Shown: positions 15,751 through 24,704 of the stretch, one piece after another
Position numbering within the stretch: position 1 is the stretch's first letter
Layout: each line of letters begins with the position of its first letter
NCBI GenBank assembly: GCA_003241645.1
Contig: QFOX01000012.1
Coordinates: 1-37,230 of the forward strand
DNA: 37,230 nucleotides
Reading direction: 5' to 3'
Source: Azospirillum brasilense
Lineage (GTDB): Bacteria; Pseudomonadota; Alphaproteobacteria; Rickettsiales; UBA3002
Translations under genes and position numbers: made by a program
The notes under the pieces: model-generated
Told to the model about the DNA's origin: nothing
Databases searched by the model: none
Seen by the model: only the letters and a program-made list of their open reading frames with translations

Positions 15751-18212
15751 CGACCCGACGACACCCGCGCCACGCTCAGCGATTCGATCTTCACTTCGGA
15801 ATTACCAAAATGCTCCACCGCAATGCGCCATTGGCGTGTCTGCGGCAATAGCACGACCCGCCGCGTGAATGTTCGTAGCGTGTTGTTGGTCAGCACTTCG
15901 TTGCCGATTAGCACATCCTCGCACCACATCACATCCATCAGGCAGGTCCTGAGGATTTTTCCGTCCGCATCGAATTGCTGCATGCTGAACTTCACAGCCC
16001 CGTCACCTTTTAGGGCAATGTGGATACGATGCTGATTCGCATTCGGCTCATTAAGCAGCCTGCCAACATCAATCAGTGGGGATTCAATTGCAGTTGAGAA
16101 ATCGCGCTGGAAAAGACCCCACGGAAAATGGGTTTTTGAATAGGTGCTGGGATCAAATTCTTTAAGTTTTAAATTGTGGTTCGAAAGGGTCTTTCGCCCG
16201 CCGATAAGTAGCCGGTGCTGGGAATTCCATCCCTTTATTTTTGTAATTTCTCTCGGCGCAGAAGCAATTTTATCGCTATTGGCAAGCTCAAATACCTGAT
16301 AGCCTTCGGACTGGAAGCGAAAGCGTGCTGCCATGGGGTCTGATAGGATGGGAAGCAGCCGCGACGCATAGAGCGGCGGCAGCGCGTAATCCGTGACCTC
16401 AACATAGCGAATGCCTAAATCATTCAGCACGGCGAGTGCCTCACGGTCTGAATCGGCCTTGTAAAACGGCACAAGCCGGGGGTCGAGGTAGCTGATCATG
16501 CGGCGGTCCGCGTAATACATCACCGCAGGCCGCATCGACAGAACCACGGCGTTGGGTTGGGTGTGGTTGTGCAGATAGTCCATCGCCCGGTAGTCGGGGT
16601 TGCTCCTTAAAATTTCAGTGTGGCGTGCCAACGGCTCGCTGAAGCTGATGCCATTCGTTTTCATGCGGTAGACCACGAACGCCGTGAATTGCAGCGTGAG
16701 GGTGATGAGCACGCAGGCGATCATCACGGCCGCGAAGGCATTCACCAGTCGGCCGTGTTTCTCCCAGCGGCAGATCATGTAGTCGATGATCCAGCCCGCC
16801 AGCAGCGCCACGAACGGCATGATCATCAGCATGTAGCGTTCGTTACGGATCATCAGGTCGATGCCCAGCAGGATCGAGAGGATCACCCCGGCATGATACA
16901 CCAGCAGCGTCAGCGCGCAGATCCATAACAGCCGGGTGCCGGGCGTGAGGCCCGCCGCCCCATCGCGCAGGATGCGGCCAAGCCCCCGCAGGCGTTGGTG
17001 GCGCAGGAACGCGAACATACCCACCGCCATGACCCAGAAAATGCCCCCGTAGGATTCCAGCGCGAACCAGCCCTTGAAGATGCCGTACTGGATGAGCGCC
17101 GCCGTGCTGTTGATGCCGCGGTTATAGGCGAAGTAATCGCCCCAGCGCAGCTCCGGCAGCGCGAACACCACGGGATTGTCGCTGATGAGCGAGCCGAAGA
17201 TGCTCAGGTTACGCAGATAGGGCCATGCCGCCACGGCACACGCCACCGCCGCCGCCAGCAGCGCGTGGAGCAGGGCGGCGGGCAGGCGCTTCAGCCCATA
17301 CAGGCTACCCAGCGCCGCCAGCGCCAGCGGCAGCAGCAGAATGGCGCTGGAATGCGTCCACATCGCCAGCCCAAGCACGATGCCCTGCTGCACGGCGCTG
17401 CGGCGGCGCGTGGCATCCAGCCCCACGATACTGCAGAGCACCAGCGCGGCCGCAAGCACGGGCAGCGCGTCGATCAGGGCGGAATCCGCGCCGAGATAGA
17501 ATAGCGGCGTGGAGAGGAACATCAGCGCCGCCATCAGCGCCGCACGGCGGTTGATGAACCGCCCCAGCGCATAGACAAGGCCGGTGGCCAGCAGCGCGCA
17601 CCATGGGCTGATCAGGCGCATCAGCCCCGGGCTGTCGGCATGGCCCTGCAGCAGGTTCATGCCGTAGATCTGCGCCACGTAAAGTGGTGGGTGCGTCCAC
17701 GGCCCATAGAAGCCGGACGCGGTCTGTTCCGGCTGCATGGCGGGGTAGGCGGCAATGTCGCGCGCTTCGAACAGGATGCGGCCGACGGTGGCGTATTCCA
17801 GCGCGTCGTTCTGCGTCAGCGGCAGCAAAATAGCGTTGGCCAGCAGGCCCAGCGTAAAGATCACCAGCAGCGCCAGCATCAGCTTTTCCGACGCGCGCAG
17901 CGGCGTTCGTGCCGGGCAGGTAAAGCAGCTGCCGCGCAACAGCGACGGCACGAATGGCAAGGACAGTGCAGCAAGTATCAGCACGAACGCGGTGCGGTGG
18001 AAGGCCACCGGCGCGCCGGGCGCGAACGCCAGCAGCGCCACGCATACCAGCCCGAAGATGAACGGGGCGAGGCCGAGCCCGAAGATCAGGGGCAGGCGAA
18101 TGCCGCGCGCCGTGTCATTCCATGCCAGCTGCGATGCAACGCCCACGCCCGCGAGCGAAGCGCATGCCATTGCCAGCAGAAAATAGCCGTTCACTTGTGC
18201 CAGTAATTCCAT
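15747..18212 (-). CDS. Integral-membrane glycosyltransferase (GT39/PMT-like)
   Basis: Large membrane protein of 821 residues. About eleven to twelve membrane segments occupy residues 5-530. A periplasmic loop after the first segments carries LTQNDALEYATVGRILFEA and WTHPPLYVAQIYGM, the acidic and HPPLY-type motifs of ArnT/PMT-fold transferases that take sugars from polyprenyl-phosphate donors. The C-terminal 250 or so residues are soluble and probably periplasmic, starting around SEPLARHTEILRSNPDYRAMDYL and ending in a beta-rich stretch. It is convergent with the unknown exported gene. Bases about 16090-16300, coding for part of the C-terminal domain, are clearly richer in A and T than the rest. 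The donor and acceptor are unknown; the glycan locus context suggests transfer of a late sugar. Confidence 0.8.
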   Translation of the reverse strand: MELLAQVNGYFLLAMACASLAGVGVASQLAWNDTARGIRLPLIFGLGLAPFIFGLVCVALLAFAPGAPVAFHRTAFVLILAALSLPFVPSLLRGSCFTCPARTPLRASEKLMLALLVIFTLGLLANAILLPLTQNDALEYATVGRILFEARDIAAYPAMQPEQTASGFYGPWTHPPLYVAQIYGMNLLQGHADSPGLMRLISPWCALLATGLVYALGRFINRRAALMAALMFLSTPLFYLGADSALIDALPVLAAALVLCSIVGLDATRRRSAVQQGIVLGLAMWTHSSAILLLPLALAALGSLYGLKRLPAALLHALLAAAVACAVAAWPYLRNLSIFGSLISDNPVVFALPELRWGDYFAYNRGINSTAALIQYGIFKGWFALESYGGIFWVMAVGMFAFLRHQRLRGLGRILRDGAAGLTPGTRLLWICALTLLVYHAGVILSILLGIDLMIRNERYMLMIMPFVALLAGWIIDYMICRWEKHGRLVNAFAAVMIACVLITLTLQFTAFVVYRMKTNGISFSEPLARHTEILRSNPDYRAMDYLHNHTQPNAVVLSMRPAVMYYADRRMISYLDPRLVPFYKADSDREALAVLNDLGIRYVEVTDYALPPLYASRLLPILSDPMAARFRFQSEGYQVFELANSDKIASAPREITKIKGWNSQHRLLIGGRKTLSNHNLKLKEFDPSTYSKTHFPWGLFQRDFSTAIESPLIDVGRLLNEPNANQHRIHIALKGDGAVKFSMQQFDADGKILRTCLMDVMWCEDVLIGNEVLTNNTLRTFTRRVVLLPQTRQWRIAVEHFGNSEVKIESLSVARVSSGR

Positions 18213-18286
18213 GCGCCACCCGGTTGATGGCGCGCAGTAAAGCCATGCATCCGGCGCAGCGTCAAGCCGTGCGGTCGAAGTAGTGG

Positions 18287-18302
18287 ATAAGCGGCTGCTT
18301 AT
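18287..18302. repeat. Perfect inverted repeat in the 18213-18379 gap
   Basis: ATAAGC and GCTTAT arms around a four-base loop. It lies in the 167-base gap between the GT39-type gene (which starts at 18212 and reads away) and the LprI-like gene end at 18380. It lacks a T tract, so it is not a standard terminator. I see no other feature in this gap. Confidence 0.5.
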
Positions 18303-18379
18303 TCACCTTGACTGGTCCTCATGCTGGATGCTGATGAATAAAGTCTGCATGCGACGCTGGAGCAGTAATCCATTTTGGA

Positions 18380-18880
18380 TTAGTTAGAGCTTAGGCGACG
18401 ACTTAACTCTAAAACCCGCTGCTGGGTTTCTCTGTATAAACAACTGTTGCGAGTCACCATGTCATAATATGGTGGATGTGAGCCATCCTGCTCGTCGTCA
18501 GCGTAAGTGGCGGTAGAAGATTCTATATCACACGTTGCATTAATATAGTTGACCCAAGCGAGTTGCTCTTTTTCTAGCAGATCGGCATTCTTGCCGGGTA
18601 TGTGTTTTAAAGATTCCAATATTTCTTTGCCGACTGCAGACCAGTTAGAACTCCCTCGAGCTGCGCACAGACCCCAATTTGCTAAATCCGGGCACTCATA
18701 GGGTATATTGGCACAAGTCGATTTATCTGATTTTGCTAAACAGACGGTAATTTCTTTAACGTGTTTATCGTCAAGCGCTCCATATTCGTCAGGCCACAGT
18801 CCCAGAGTCGGGGCTGAGTCAGCGTTCGCGTTTGAGGAGAGTAGCAATACCGCGCTTAAGATACGGATTGCGAACCTCAT
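18380..18880 (-). CDS. Secreted LprI-like (DUF1311) protein
   Basis: A 166-residue protein with a signal peptide (MRFAIRILSAVLLLSSNANA, probable cleavage after ANA). The mature part has six cysteines and the pattern of the LprI N-terminal family: LLEKEQLAWVNYINATC followed near the end by CLYRETQQRVLELSRRL (EQ.AW..Y....C and a C-x5-T/Q-x2-R-x-L helix). Members are periplasmic or surface proteins; LprI of mycobacteria inhibits lysozyme, but most members are uncharacterised. Its base composition is visibly lower in GC than its neighbours, hinting at recent acquisition. It ends downstream of icd on the same strand, two bases after the icd stop region (start 18880, icd stop 18883), so it may ride on the icd transcript. 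Confidence 0.7.
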   Translation of the reverse strand: MRFAIRILSAVLLLSSNANADSAPTLGLWPDEYGALDDKHVKEITVCLAKSDKSTCANIPYECPDLANWGLCAARGSSNWSAVGKEILESLKHIPGKNADLLEKEQLAWVNYINATCDIESSTATYADDEQDGSHPPYYDMVTRNSCLYRETQQRVLELSRRLSSN

Positions 18881-18882
18881 AA

Positions 18883-20358
18883 TTATTCACCCTGCGATGA
18901 ACTGAACCCTGCTTTGCCATCGAACGTCCACAGCGTTTCGATCTTCAGGAAGTCGATGCCCGCGGCCGAAGCGCGGCTGAGCAGGTCGGCCACCTCGGCA
19001 TGGGTAATGGTGGTGCCTTTTTCCTTCGGCATGAAGCGCGCGCGGAAACGGTCGGTGAAATCCATCTCGGTGATGATGTTCGGCCAGACCTTCAGGCCTT
19101 TGCACGACAGCAGCGTAAGCGCGAGTTTATCGGTGCTGAGCGCTTCGATCTGCGTGCCCAGCGTGTTGATGTCGTCGCCGCGCCAATGCACGAACAGGTC
19201 AAGGCCCACCATTTCGCGTTTCTCGTTGGCCGCGTCCATCACCGCGTGGCTGGCCGGACTGCCTTTGCTGGGCTGGTATTTCACCGGGCGGTATTTGCGC
19301 GGCTCCTGACCGAGGCGCTCGATCACCGCATCGGCGAATTCCTGCGTGCCAAGCTTGGTCTTGCTCATTTCGTTGAAGATGTCGCCAGTATGCATGCCGT
19401 CTTCAATGGTGGTGAGCCACGCATTGTGAATGGTGCTGGCATGCTCGTGCAGGCCCAGATGCACCAGCATCATGATGGCGCCATGCAGCAGGCCCGAAGG
19501 GTTGGCGATGTTCTGGCCCGCAATGTCGGGCGCACTGCCGTGAATGGCTTCGAACATGGCGTAATTCGCGCCGATGTTCGAGCTGCCGGCAAGGCCGACC
19601 GAGCCGGAAACTTCCGCCGCGATGTCCGAGATAATGTCGCCGAACAGGTTCTCGGTCACGATCACGTCGAACAGATGCGGTTTGGAGGCGATGCGCGCCG
19701 AGCCGATATCGATGATGTAGTGCTCGTTCTCGATCTGCGGGTATTCCTTCGCCACGCGGTTGAACATGTCATGGAATGCCCCGTCGGTGAGCTTCATGAT
19801 GTTGTCTTTGCTCATGCAGGTCACTTTTTTGCGGCCGTTGCGCACGGCATATTCAAAGGCGTAGCGCATGATGCGCTCGGAACCCGAACGCGTGATGATC
19901 TTCACCGACTGGAAGGCATCCTGCGTCTGGCGGTATTCGATGCCCGCGTAGAGATCTTCCTCGTTCTCGCGCACGATCACCATGTCCATGTTCGCGTGCA
20001 TGGATTTGATGCTGGGATGGTAGCTCACGCACGGGCGCACGTTGGCATACAGGCCCAGCGCTTTGCGCATGGTCACGTTCAGTGATTTGTAGCCGCCGCC
20101 CTGCGGGGTGGTGATGGGGGCTTTCAGCAGCACCTTGGTGCGGCGAATGCTGTCCCATGCAGCGGGCGGAATGCCGGTGGTGACGCCTTTTTCGTAGAAT
20201 TTCTGGCCCACCTCGATGGTCTCGAGCTGCAGCGGGCATTTGGCTTCCTTCAGGATCTTCAACACCGCTTCCATGATCTCGGGGCCGATGCCGTCGCCAT
20301 AAGCAACAGTGACGGCATGGGTTTGCGTTTCGGGTTTGATCGAGACAACGGACGACAT
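18883..20358 (-). CDS. icd: Isocitrate dehydrogenase, long alphaproteobacterial form
   Basis: TCA-cycle enzyme of 491 residues that oxidatively decarboxylates isocitrate to 2-oxoglutarate. The N-terminal half is a beta-decarboxylating dehydrogenase: VAYGDGIGPEIM, the substrate-binding arginines around RKALGLYANVRPC, and the metal-binding DIISDIAAEVSGSVGLAGSSNIG signature. HGSAPDIAGQNIANPSG marks the cofactor site. About 150 extra residues at the C-terminus (from about VKYQPSKGSPASHAVMDA) match the longer Thermus/Rickettsia-type enzymes rather than the 416-residue E. coli type. I expect NADP use from the family, but cofactor preference is not proved. A CAGGAG ribosome site lies nine bases before ATG 20358. 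The leader holds two hairpins. Confidence 0.92.
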   Translation of the reverse strand: MSSVVSIKPETQTHAVTVAYGDGIGPEIMEAVLKILKEAKCPLQLETIEVGQKFYEKGVTTGIPPAAWDSIRRTKVLLKAPITTPQGGGYKSLNVTMRKALGLYANVRPCVSYHPSIKSMHANMDMVIVRENEEDLYAGIEYRQTQDAFQSVKIITRSGSERIMRYAFEYAVRNGRKKVTCMSKDNIMKLTDGAFHDMFNRVAKEYPQIENEHYIIDIGSARIASKPHLFDVIVTENLFGDIISDIAAEVSGSVGLAGSSNIGANYAMFEAIHGSAPDIAGQNIANPSGLLHGAIMMLVHLGLHEHASTIHNAWLTTIEDGMHTGDIFNEMSKTKLGTQEFADAVIERLGQEPRKYRPVKYQPSKGSPASHAVMDAANEKREMVGLDLFVHWRGDDINTLGTQIEALSTDKLALTLLSCKGLKVWPNIITEMDFTDRFRARFMPKEKGTTITHAEVADLLSRASAAGIDFLKIETLWTFDGKAGFSSSQGE

Positions 20359-20383
20359 GGAAGAAAACTCCTGAGGTTATGGC

Positions 20384-20420
20384 TTCTGCCTAGCAGAAAC
20401 TGCCCCTGTTTTACAGGCAG
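20384..20420 (-). promoter_or_regulatory. Two inverted repeats in the icd leader
   Basis: TTCTGC and GCAGAA arms around CTA (20384-20398), followed at once by a hairpin with CCTGT/ACAGG arms around TTT and an outer CTG/CAG pair (20400-20420). They lie 26-62 bases before the icd start codon. They could be an operator or an RNA structure; nothing else supports either. Confidence 0.4.
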
Positions 20421-20502
20421 GCGCGTTAAGGAAGGGTGAATAGCCCGCAAATAGTTCATGCGCGTTCATAAAAATGTCACAGAAGGCAGATAGACCGGGC
20501 GC

Positions 20503-21117
20503 ATGGAACATCGCACACCCCCCATCGGCACGGCCGAGTATGAGCAGCTGAACGCGCAGCTTGCATCCTATATCCACGCGCTGCGGCCCGACCGGCGCTA
20601 TTTCGCCGGGCGCACCTTCTTTTCGCTGCTGCTGAAAGAGCAGGGCGTGGAAGCGGTGGTGAACTTCCTGGATCAGGCGCAGAAATCGCTGCTGAAGGAC
20701 GGGGAGTTGGAGGTTGCGGATTTCGAGGATAACGAAGCGCTGGAAGATATTTTCCGCCGTTCGCGCACCAAGCTGCTCACGCGCCGCGCCGCCATGGGCG
20801 TGATCGCCGAAGGGCTGGGCGGTGCAGCGCTGGCGGGCTACGGCGCGGCAGGCGTGGTCGATCAGGTGCGCCACCTCAACAGTGCGCCGCCGGCACCGCA
20901 GCAGCCCGAGCCTTACGCCAAAATGCTCGATCACACGGTGATGCCCTATGCCTACATCGCCATTGGCGGATCGATGATGGATGCCGCGTACCGCCATAAT
21001 CTGGAGTACAAGCTGGGTGACATCGCCAATGCGGTCACCCGCCTGAGCGAGCGCCTGCCTGCGCCCACGCATGCGGATGCGCTGGCTGCCGGCGAGCCAG
21101 CATCGCGCACGCGTTGA
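20503..21117 (+). CDS. Hypothetical protein, 204 residues
   Basis: I do not recognise this protein. It is mainly helical and charged in the first 95 residues (for example YIHALRPDRRYFAGRTFFSLLLKEQG). A glycine/alanine-rich hydrophobic stretch follows at about residues 98-120 (MGVIAEGLGGAALAGYGAAGVV), which could be one membrane segment. After a Pro-rich linker a second weakly hydrophobic part contains MLDHTVMPYAYIAIGGSMMDAAYRHN. Codon use and GC match the neighbours and the frame is long and clean, so it is likely real. It stands alone between icd (divergent) and ompW (same strand, 111 bases downstream, own promoter). The weak ribosome site does not fix the start. Confidence 0.7.
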   Translation: MEHRTPPIGTAEYEQLNAQLASYIHALRPDRRYFAGRTFFSLLLKEQGVEAVVNFLDQAQKSLLKDGELEVADFEDNEALEDIFRRSRTKLLTRRAAMGVIAEGLGGAALAGYGAAGVVDQVRHLNSAPPAPQQPEPYAKMLDHTVMPYAYIAIGGSMMDAAYRHNLEYKLGDIANAVTRLSERLPAPTHADALAAGEPASRTR

Positions 21118-21173
21118 TCCCCAACGTTTTTGCTAGGGTAAATAACCAAGAATTCTTGATAGTTTTTAGTGGG

Positions 21174-21202
21174 TTGCCAGTTGAATCTTCGCGGCGTATG
21201 AG
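21174..21202 (+). promoter_or_regulatory. Candidate sigma-70 promoter of ompW
   Basis: TTGCCA (21174-21179), a 17-base spacer and TATGAG (21197-21202). The -10 box sits between GCGGC and GCCGC arms of a short inverted repeat, so a DNA-binding or RNA structure could overlap it. Confidence 0.45.
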
Positions 21203-21228
21203 CCGCATTGTAACAACAGGAGAGAACC

Positions 21229-21858
21229 ATGAAAACGATGTTGGGTGTTGCTGCGGTCCTAAGCAGCGTGACGATGCATGGGGCATGGGCGGATAACCGC
21301 CAGCCGGAAGCCGGCGACTGGATGGTGCGTGCCCGCGCCATTCATGTGGCGCCGGATGAGGATAGCAGCATCAGCTCCATTGGGGGCACGGCGGATTTCA
21401 GTAACGAAACCGTACCGGAAGTGGATTTCACCTACTTCTTCAGCAAGAATATCGCGGCAGAGCTGATTCTGGCCACCGCAAAGCATGACGCAACGGCCGA
21501 AGGCACCGCGGCGGGTGATTTCGATGCTGGCTCGGCGTGGGTGCTGCCGCCGACCTTGACGCTGCAATACCATTTCACCAACTGGCAAGACTTCAAACCG
21601 TATGTTGGCGCGGGCATTAACTACACCATGTACCTGGATGAAGATGCCGGCAGCCAGCAATCGCTGAAAATGGACGATGCGTTCGGCCTCGCGCTGCAGG
21701 CGGGGGTGGATGTGCCGATCGATGACCGCTGGAGCTGGAACCTCGACGTCAAGAAGCTCTATGTGAATGCCGATGCATCATGGAACAATGGTGCGGTCAC
21801 TGCCGATATCGACCTCGACCCGTGGATCGTGGGCACCGGCGTGGGCTATCGCTTCTAA
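21229..21858 (+). CDS. ompW: OmpW-family outer membrane protein
   Basis: An eight-stranded outer membrane beta-barrel of 209 residues; OmpW proteins are thought to pass small hydrophobic compounds. The signal peptide is about residues 1-21 (cleavage after AWA). The mature protein starts with GDWMVRARAIHVAPDE, the family N-terminus. It continues with VDFTYFFSKNIAAELILATAKHD, TLTLQYHF, FKPYVGAGINYTMY and KLYVNADA, and ends with the terminal phenylalanine in GTGVGYRF that is required for barrel insertion. An AGGAGAG ribosome site lies five bases before the ATG. It has its own promoter candidate and is closed by a strong terminator shared with alaS. Confidence 0.92.
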   Translation: MKTMLGVAAVLSSVTMHGAWADNRQPEAGDWMVRARAIHVAPDEDSSISSIGGTADFSNETVPEVDFTYFFSKNIAAELILATAKHDATAEGTAAGDFDAGSAWVLPPTLTLQYHFTNWQDFKPYVGAGINYTMYLDEDAGSQQSLKMDDAFGLALQAGVDVPIDDRWSWNLDVKKLYVNADASWNNGAVTADIDLDPWIVGTGVGYRF

Positions 21859-21876
21859 GCGGCGCCCGTAGAAATG

Positions 21877-21913
21877 CAAAAGCCCGGCATTGCACCATGC
21901 CGGGCTTTTTTTA
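21877..21913. terminator. Bidirectional Rho-independent terminator between ompW and alaS
   Basis: A stem AAAGCCCGGCAT / ATGCCGGGCTTT around TGCACC, with a run of seven T on the ompW side. The reverse strand gives GGCTTTTGCATTT, a weaker T tract for alaS. The T tract includes the alaS stop codon. Confidence 0.9.
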
Positions 21914-24649
21914 TGCCAGCGCGGCTTTGATGGCCGCGAGTGCCGCATCCAGCTTGTCGCCATCCGGCCCGCCGCCTTGGGCGAAGTCGGGGCGGCCACC
22001 ACCGCCTTTGCCGCCCACGGCTTCCACCGCCGCTTTAACCAGTGCGGGCGCATCGGCCTTGGCGTCTTTGCCCACGGCGATGATGATGTTGGCCTTGCCC
22101 TCATTCGCGCTGAGCAGCACGTTCACCGCATCGGGGTGTTTCTGCACGGCGGCGTTGGCCAAATCGCGCAGGGTCTTGGCATCCAGCTCCGGGAAGAGCT
22201 GGTAGGCGAGCTTCGTCGCGCCCACGCTTTCCACGGTGGCCTCGCCACTGTCGCCCAGCGCGGCTTGCTTTTTCGCTTCGGCTGCTTCCTTGGTGAGTTT
22301 TTTGTTGGCTTCCTGCAGGCGTTCGATGCTGGCGCGTGCCTGTTCGCTGGTGGCCGCAAAATGCGCGGTCAGCGCGGCAAGCGGAAGGGTTTGCACCGCG
22401 GCCACGTCGATCGCCGCAGCGGGGGCGGGGGTCTGTTTCACGCTGGTGGCAAGACGTGCGTTTTCTTCATGCAGGGTGTGCAGTTGTGCGGCCAGTTTCT
22501 CCAGCTGCTCCTGCACATACGTGCGCACGCCTTCACCCGTCGTTGCCTCGATGCGGCGCACGCCCGAAGACACACTGCCTTCGGACGTGATCTTGAAAAT
22601 GCCGATGTCGCTGGTGCGGCGCACATGGGTGCCGCCACAAAGCTCGACCGAGAAATGCGTGCCCGAATCATCGCCACCCATGGAGAGTACGCGCACCTCG
22701 TCGCCGTATTTCTCGCCGAACAGGGCCATGGCGCCCGCGGCGATCGCGTCGTCCGGCGTCATCAACTTGGTGGTCACTTCGCTATCGGCCAACACGAGGC
22801 GGTTGACCTCGGCTTCCACCGCGGCGATCTCCTCCGGCGTGACGGCTTTGGGGTGCGTAATGTCGAAGCGCAGGCGGTCTTCGGCCACCAGCGAGCCTTT
22901 TTGCGTTACATGTTCGCCCAGCTTTTTGCGCAGGGCCGCATGCAGCAGGTGCGTGGCCGAATGGTTGGCGCGCACGCGGTCGCGGCGCGCGGCATCCACA
23001 TGCAGTTCCACCGTGTCGCCCACGCTCAGGCTGCCAGATTCTACCGTGATGTGGTGGGCGTGCACGCCGTCGATGGGTTTGCTGGTGTCGCGCACGGTGG
23101 CGCTGCCCGCTTTACTACGGATGCTGCCGGCATCGCCCACCTGACCGCCGGATTCACCGTAGAACGGCGTCTGGTTCACCAGCAGCTCGCCAGTTTCGCC
23201 TGCCTTCAGCGTTTGCACTTCCTGCCCGTCCTTCAGCAGGGCGGTGACGATGCCTTCGGCCTCGTCCATCGCGTAGCCGAGGAATTCGGTCGCGCCCACG
23301 CGCTCTTTGATGTCGAACCAGATGGCGCCGGTGGCCGCCGCGCCCGAGCCTTTCCATGCCGCGCGGGCACGGGCTTTCTGCTCGTCCATGGCGGCGTTAA
23401 AGCCATCAAGGTCCACCGCGATGTTATCCGCCCGCAAAATATCCTGCGTCAAATCCAGCGGGAAGCCGTAGGTGTCGTAGAGTTTGAAGGCCGCATCGCC
23501 CGAGAATTTGCCGCCGGTGATGCTGGCGCGCTCTTCGTCGAGCAGCTTCAGCCCGCGATCGAGCGTTTGCTTGAACTTCTCTTCTTCCAGCTTCAGCGTT
23601 TCGCTAATGACCGCCTGCGCGCGCTTCAGCTCGGGGTAGGCTTCGCCCATCTCATTCACCAGCGTGGGCACCAGCCGGTGCATCAGCGGGTCGCGTGCAC
23701 CGAGGATGTGCGCGTGGCGCATGGCGCGGCGCATGATACGGCGCAGCACATAGCCGCGGCCTTCGTTGCTGGGCAGCACGCCATCCGCAATCAGGAACGC
23801 GCTGCTGCGCAAATGGTCCGCGATGACGCGGTGCGATGCCTGCTTATCCCCATCGTTATTGCCTGTATGTTCAACCGAAGCGGCAATCAGCGTCTTAAAT
23901 AAATCAATCTCATAGTTGCTATGTACACCTTGCAGCACCGAGGCCAGGCGCTCCAGCCCCATGCCGGTGTCGATGCTGGGCTTGGGCAGCGCGATACGCG
24001 TATCGGCATCTTTCTGCTCGTATTGCATGAACACGAGGTTCCAGATCTCGATGAAGCGATCGCCATCCTGATCCGGGCTGCCCGGCGGGCCACCGGCGAT
24101 GTGCGCGCCATGGTCGTAGAAGATCTCGGAGCAGGGGCCGCATGGGCCGGTATCGCCCATGGCCCAGAAATTGTCGTTCGTGGCGATGCGGATGATGCGC
24201 TCGTCCGGCAGGCCGGCGATCTTCTTCCACAGGTTAAATGCTTCGTCGTCGGTGTGGTACACGGTCACGCACAGGCGTTCGGCGTCGATGCCCCAGACCT
24301 TGGTGATGAGTTCCCACGCGTGGCTGATGGCGCCGTCCTTGAAGTAATCGCCGAAGCTGAAATTGCCCAGCATCTCGAAGAAGGTGTGGTGGCGGGCGGT
24401 GTAGCCCACATTGTCGAGATCGTTGTGCTTGCCCCCGGCGCGCACGCATTTCTGGCTGGTGGCGGCGCGCGGCGGGGCGGGCGGGTTCTCCAGCCCGGTA
24501 AAGATGTTCTTGAACTGGTTCATGCCTGCGTTGGCGAACATCAGCGTGGGGTCATTATGCGGCACCAGCGAGCTGGACGGCAGCACGCGGTGGTCCTTGC
24601 TGGCAAAGTAATCCAAAAACTGACGACGGATGTCGGTAACGCTGGGCAT
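21911..24649 (-). CDS. alaS: Alanyl-tRNA synthetase
   Basis: Charges tRNA(Ala); 912 residues, slightly longer than E. coli AlaS (876). Class II catalytic domain at the N-terminus: RRQFLDYFASKDHRVLPSSSLVP, FANAGMNQFKNIFTG, GKHNDLDNVGYTARHHTFFEML and the conserved WAMGDTGPCGPCSEI. The editing domain zinc ligands are visible in NHSATHLLHAALRK and CGGTHVRRTSDIG. The C-terminal coiled region and C-Ala domain (GGKGGGGRPDFAQGGG) are intact. The tract before the C-Ala domain is Ala/Lys-rich. It is divergent from the serine acetyltransferase-like gene and close to recA, a common alphaproteobacterial neighbourhood. Its promoter candidate is at 24676-24704. Confidence 0.97.
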   Translation of the reverse strand: MPSVTDIRRQFLDYFASKDHRVLPSSSLVPHNDPTLMFANAGMNQFKNIFTGLENPPAPPRAATSQKCVRAGGKHNDLDNVGYTARHHTFFEMLGNFSFGDYFKDGAISHAWELITKVWGIDAERLCVTVYHTDDEAFNLWKKIAGLPDERIIRIATNDNFWAMGDTGPCGPCSEIFYDHGAHIAGGPPGSPDQDGDRFIEIWNLVFMQYEQKDADTRIALPKPSIDTGMGLERLASVLQGVHSNYEIDLFKTLIAASVEHTGNNDGDKQASHRVIADHLRSSAFLIADGVLPSNEGRGYVLRRIMRRAMRHAHILGARDPLMHRLVPTLVNEMGEAYPELKRAQAVISETLKLEEEKFKQTLDRGLKLLDEERASITGGKFSGDAAFKLYDTYGFPLDLTQDILRADNIAVDLDGFNAAMDEQKARARAAWKGSGAAATGAIWFDIKERVGATEFLGYAMDEAEGIVTALLKDGQEVQTLKAGETGELLVNQTPFYGESGGQVGDAGSIRSKAGSATVRDTSKPIDGVHAHHITVESGSLSVGDTVELHVDAARRDRVRANHSATHLLHAALRKKLGEHVTQKGSLVAEDRLRFDITHPKAVTPEEIAAVEAEVNRLVLADSEVTTKLMTPDDAIAAGAMALFGEKYGDEVRVLSMGGDDSGTHFSVELCGGTHVRRTSDIGIFKITSEGSVSSGVRRIEATTGEGVRTYVQEQLEKLAAQLHTLHEENARLATSVKQTPAPAAAIDVAAVQTLPLAALTAHFAATSEQARASIERLQEANKKLTKEAAEAKKQAALGDSGEATVESVGATKLAYQLFPELDAKTLRDLANAAVQKHPDAVNVLLSANEGKANIIIAVGKDAKADAPALVKAAVEAVGGKGGGGRPDFAQGGGPDGDKLDAALAAIKAALA

Positions 24650-24675
24650 AAAGTTCTCATGAAAAAGGGAGCAAA

Positions 24676-24704
24676 TTCATACCCAGTGCGGGCTTGCGCA
24701 GCAA
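24676..24704 (-). promoter_or_regulatory. Candidate sigma-70 promoter of alaS
   Basis: On the - strand: TTGCTG (24699-24704), a 17-base spacer and TATGAA (24676-24681), 26 bases before the alaS start codon. The rest of the 168-base gap is AT-rich near the + strand gene and includes ATTCATATAAAC, but no convincing paired -35 box for it. Confidence 0.45.

Noticed and set aside
19000..20085. 361-codon open frame opposite icd
   Set aside because: Shadow of icd in the opposite strand; no recognisable domain.
21890..23902. 670-codon open frame on the + strand opposite alaS
   Set aside because: Antisense shadow of alaS in a GC-rich genome; the translation is His/Arg/Ala-rich without any family motif.
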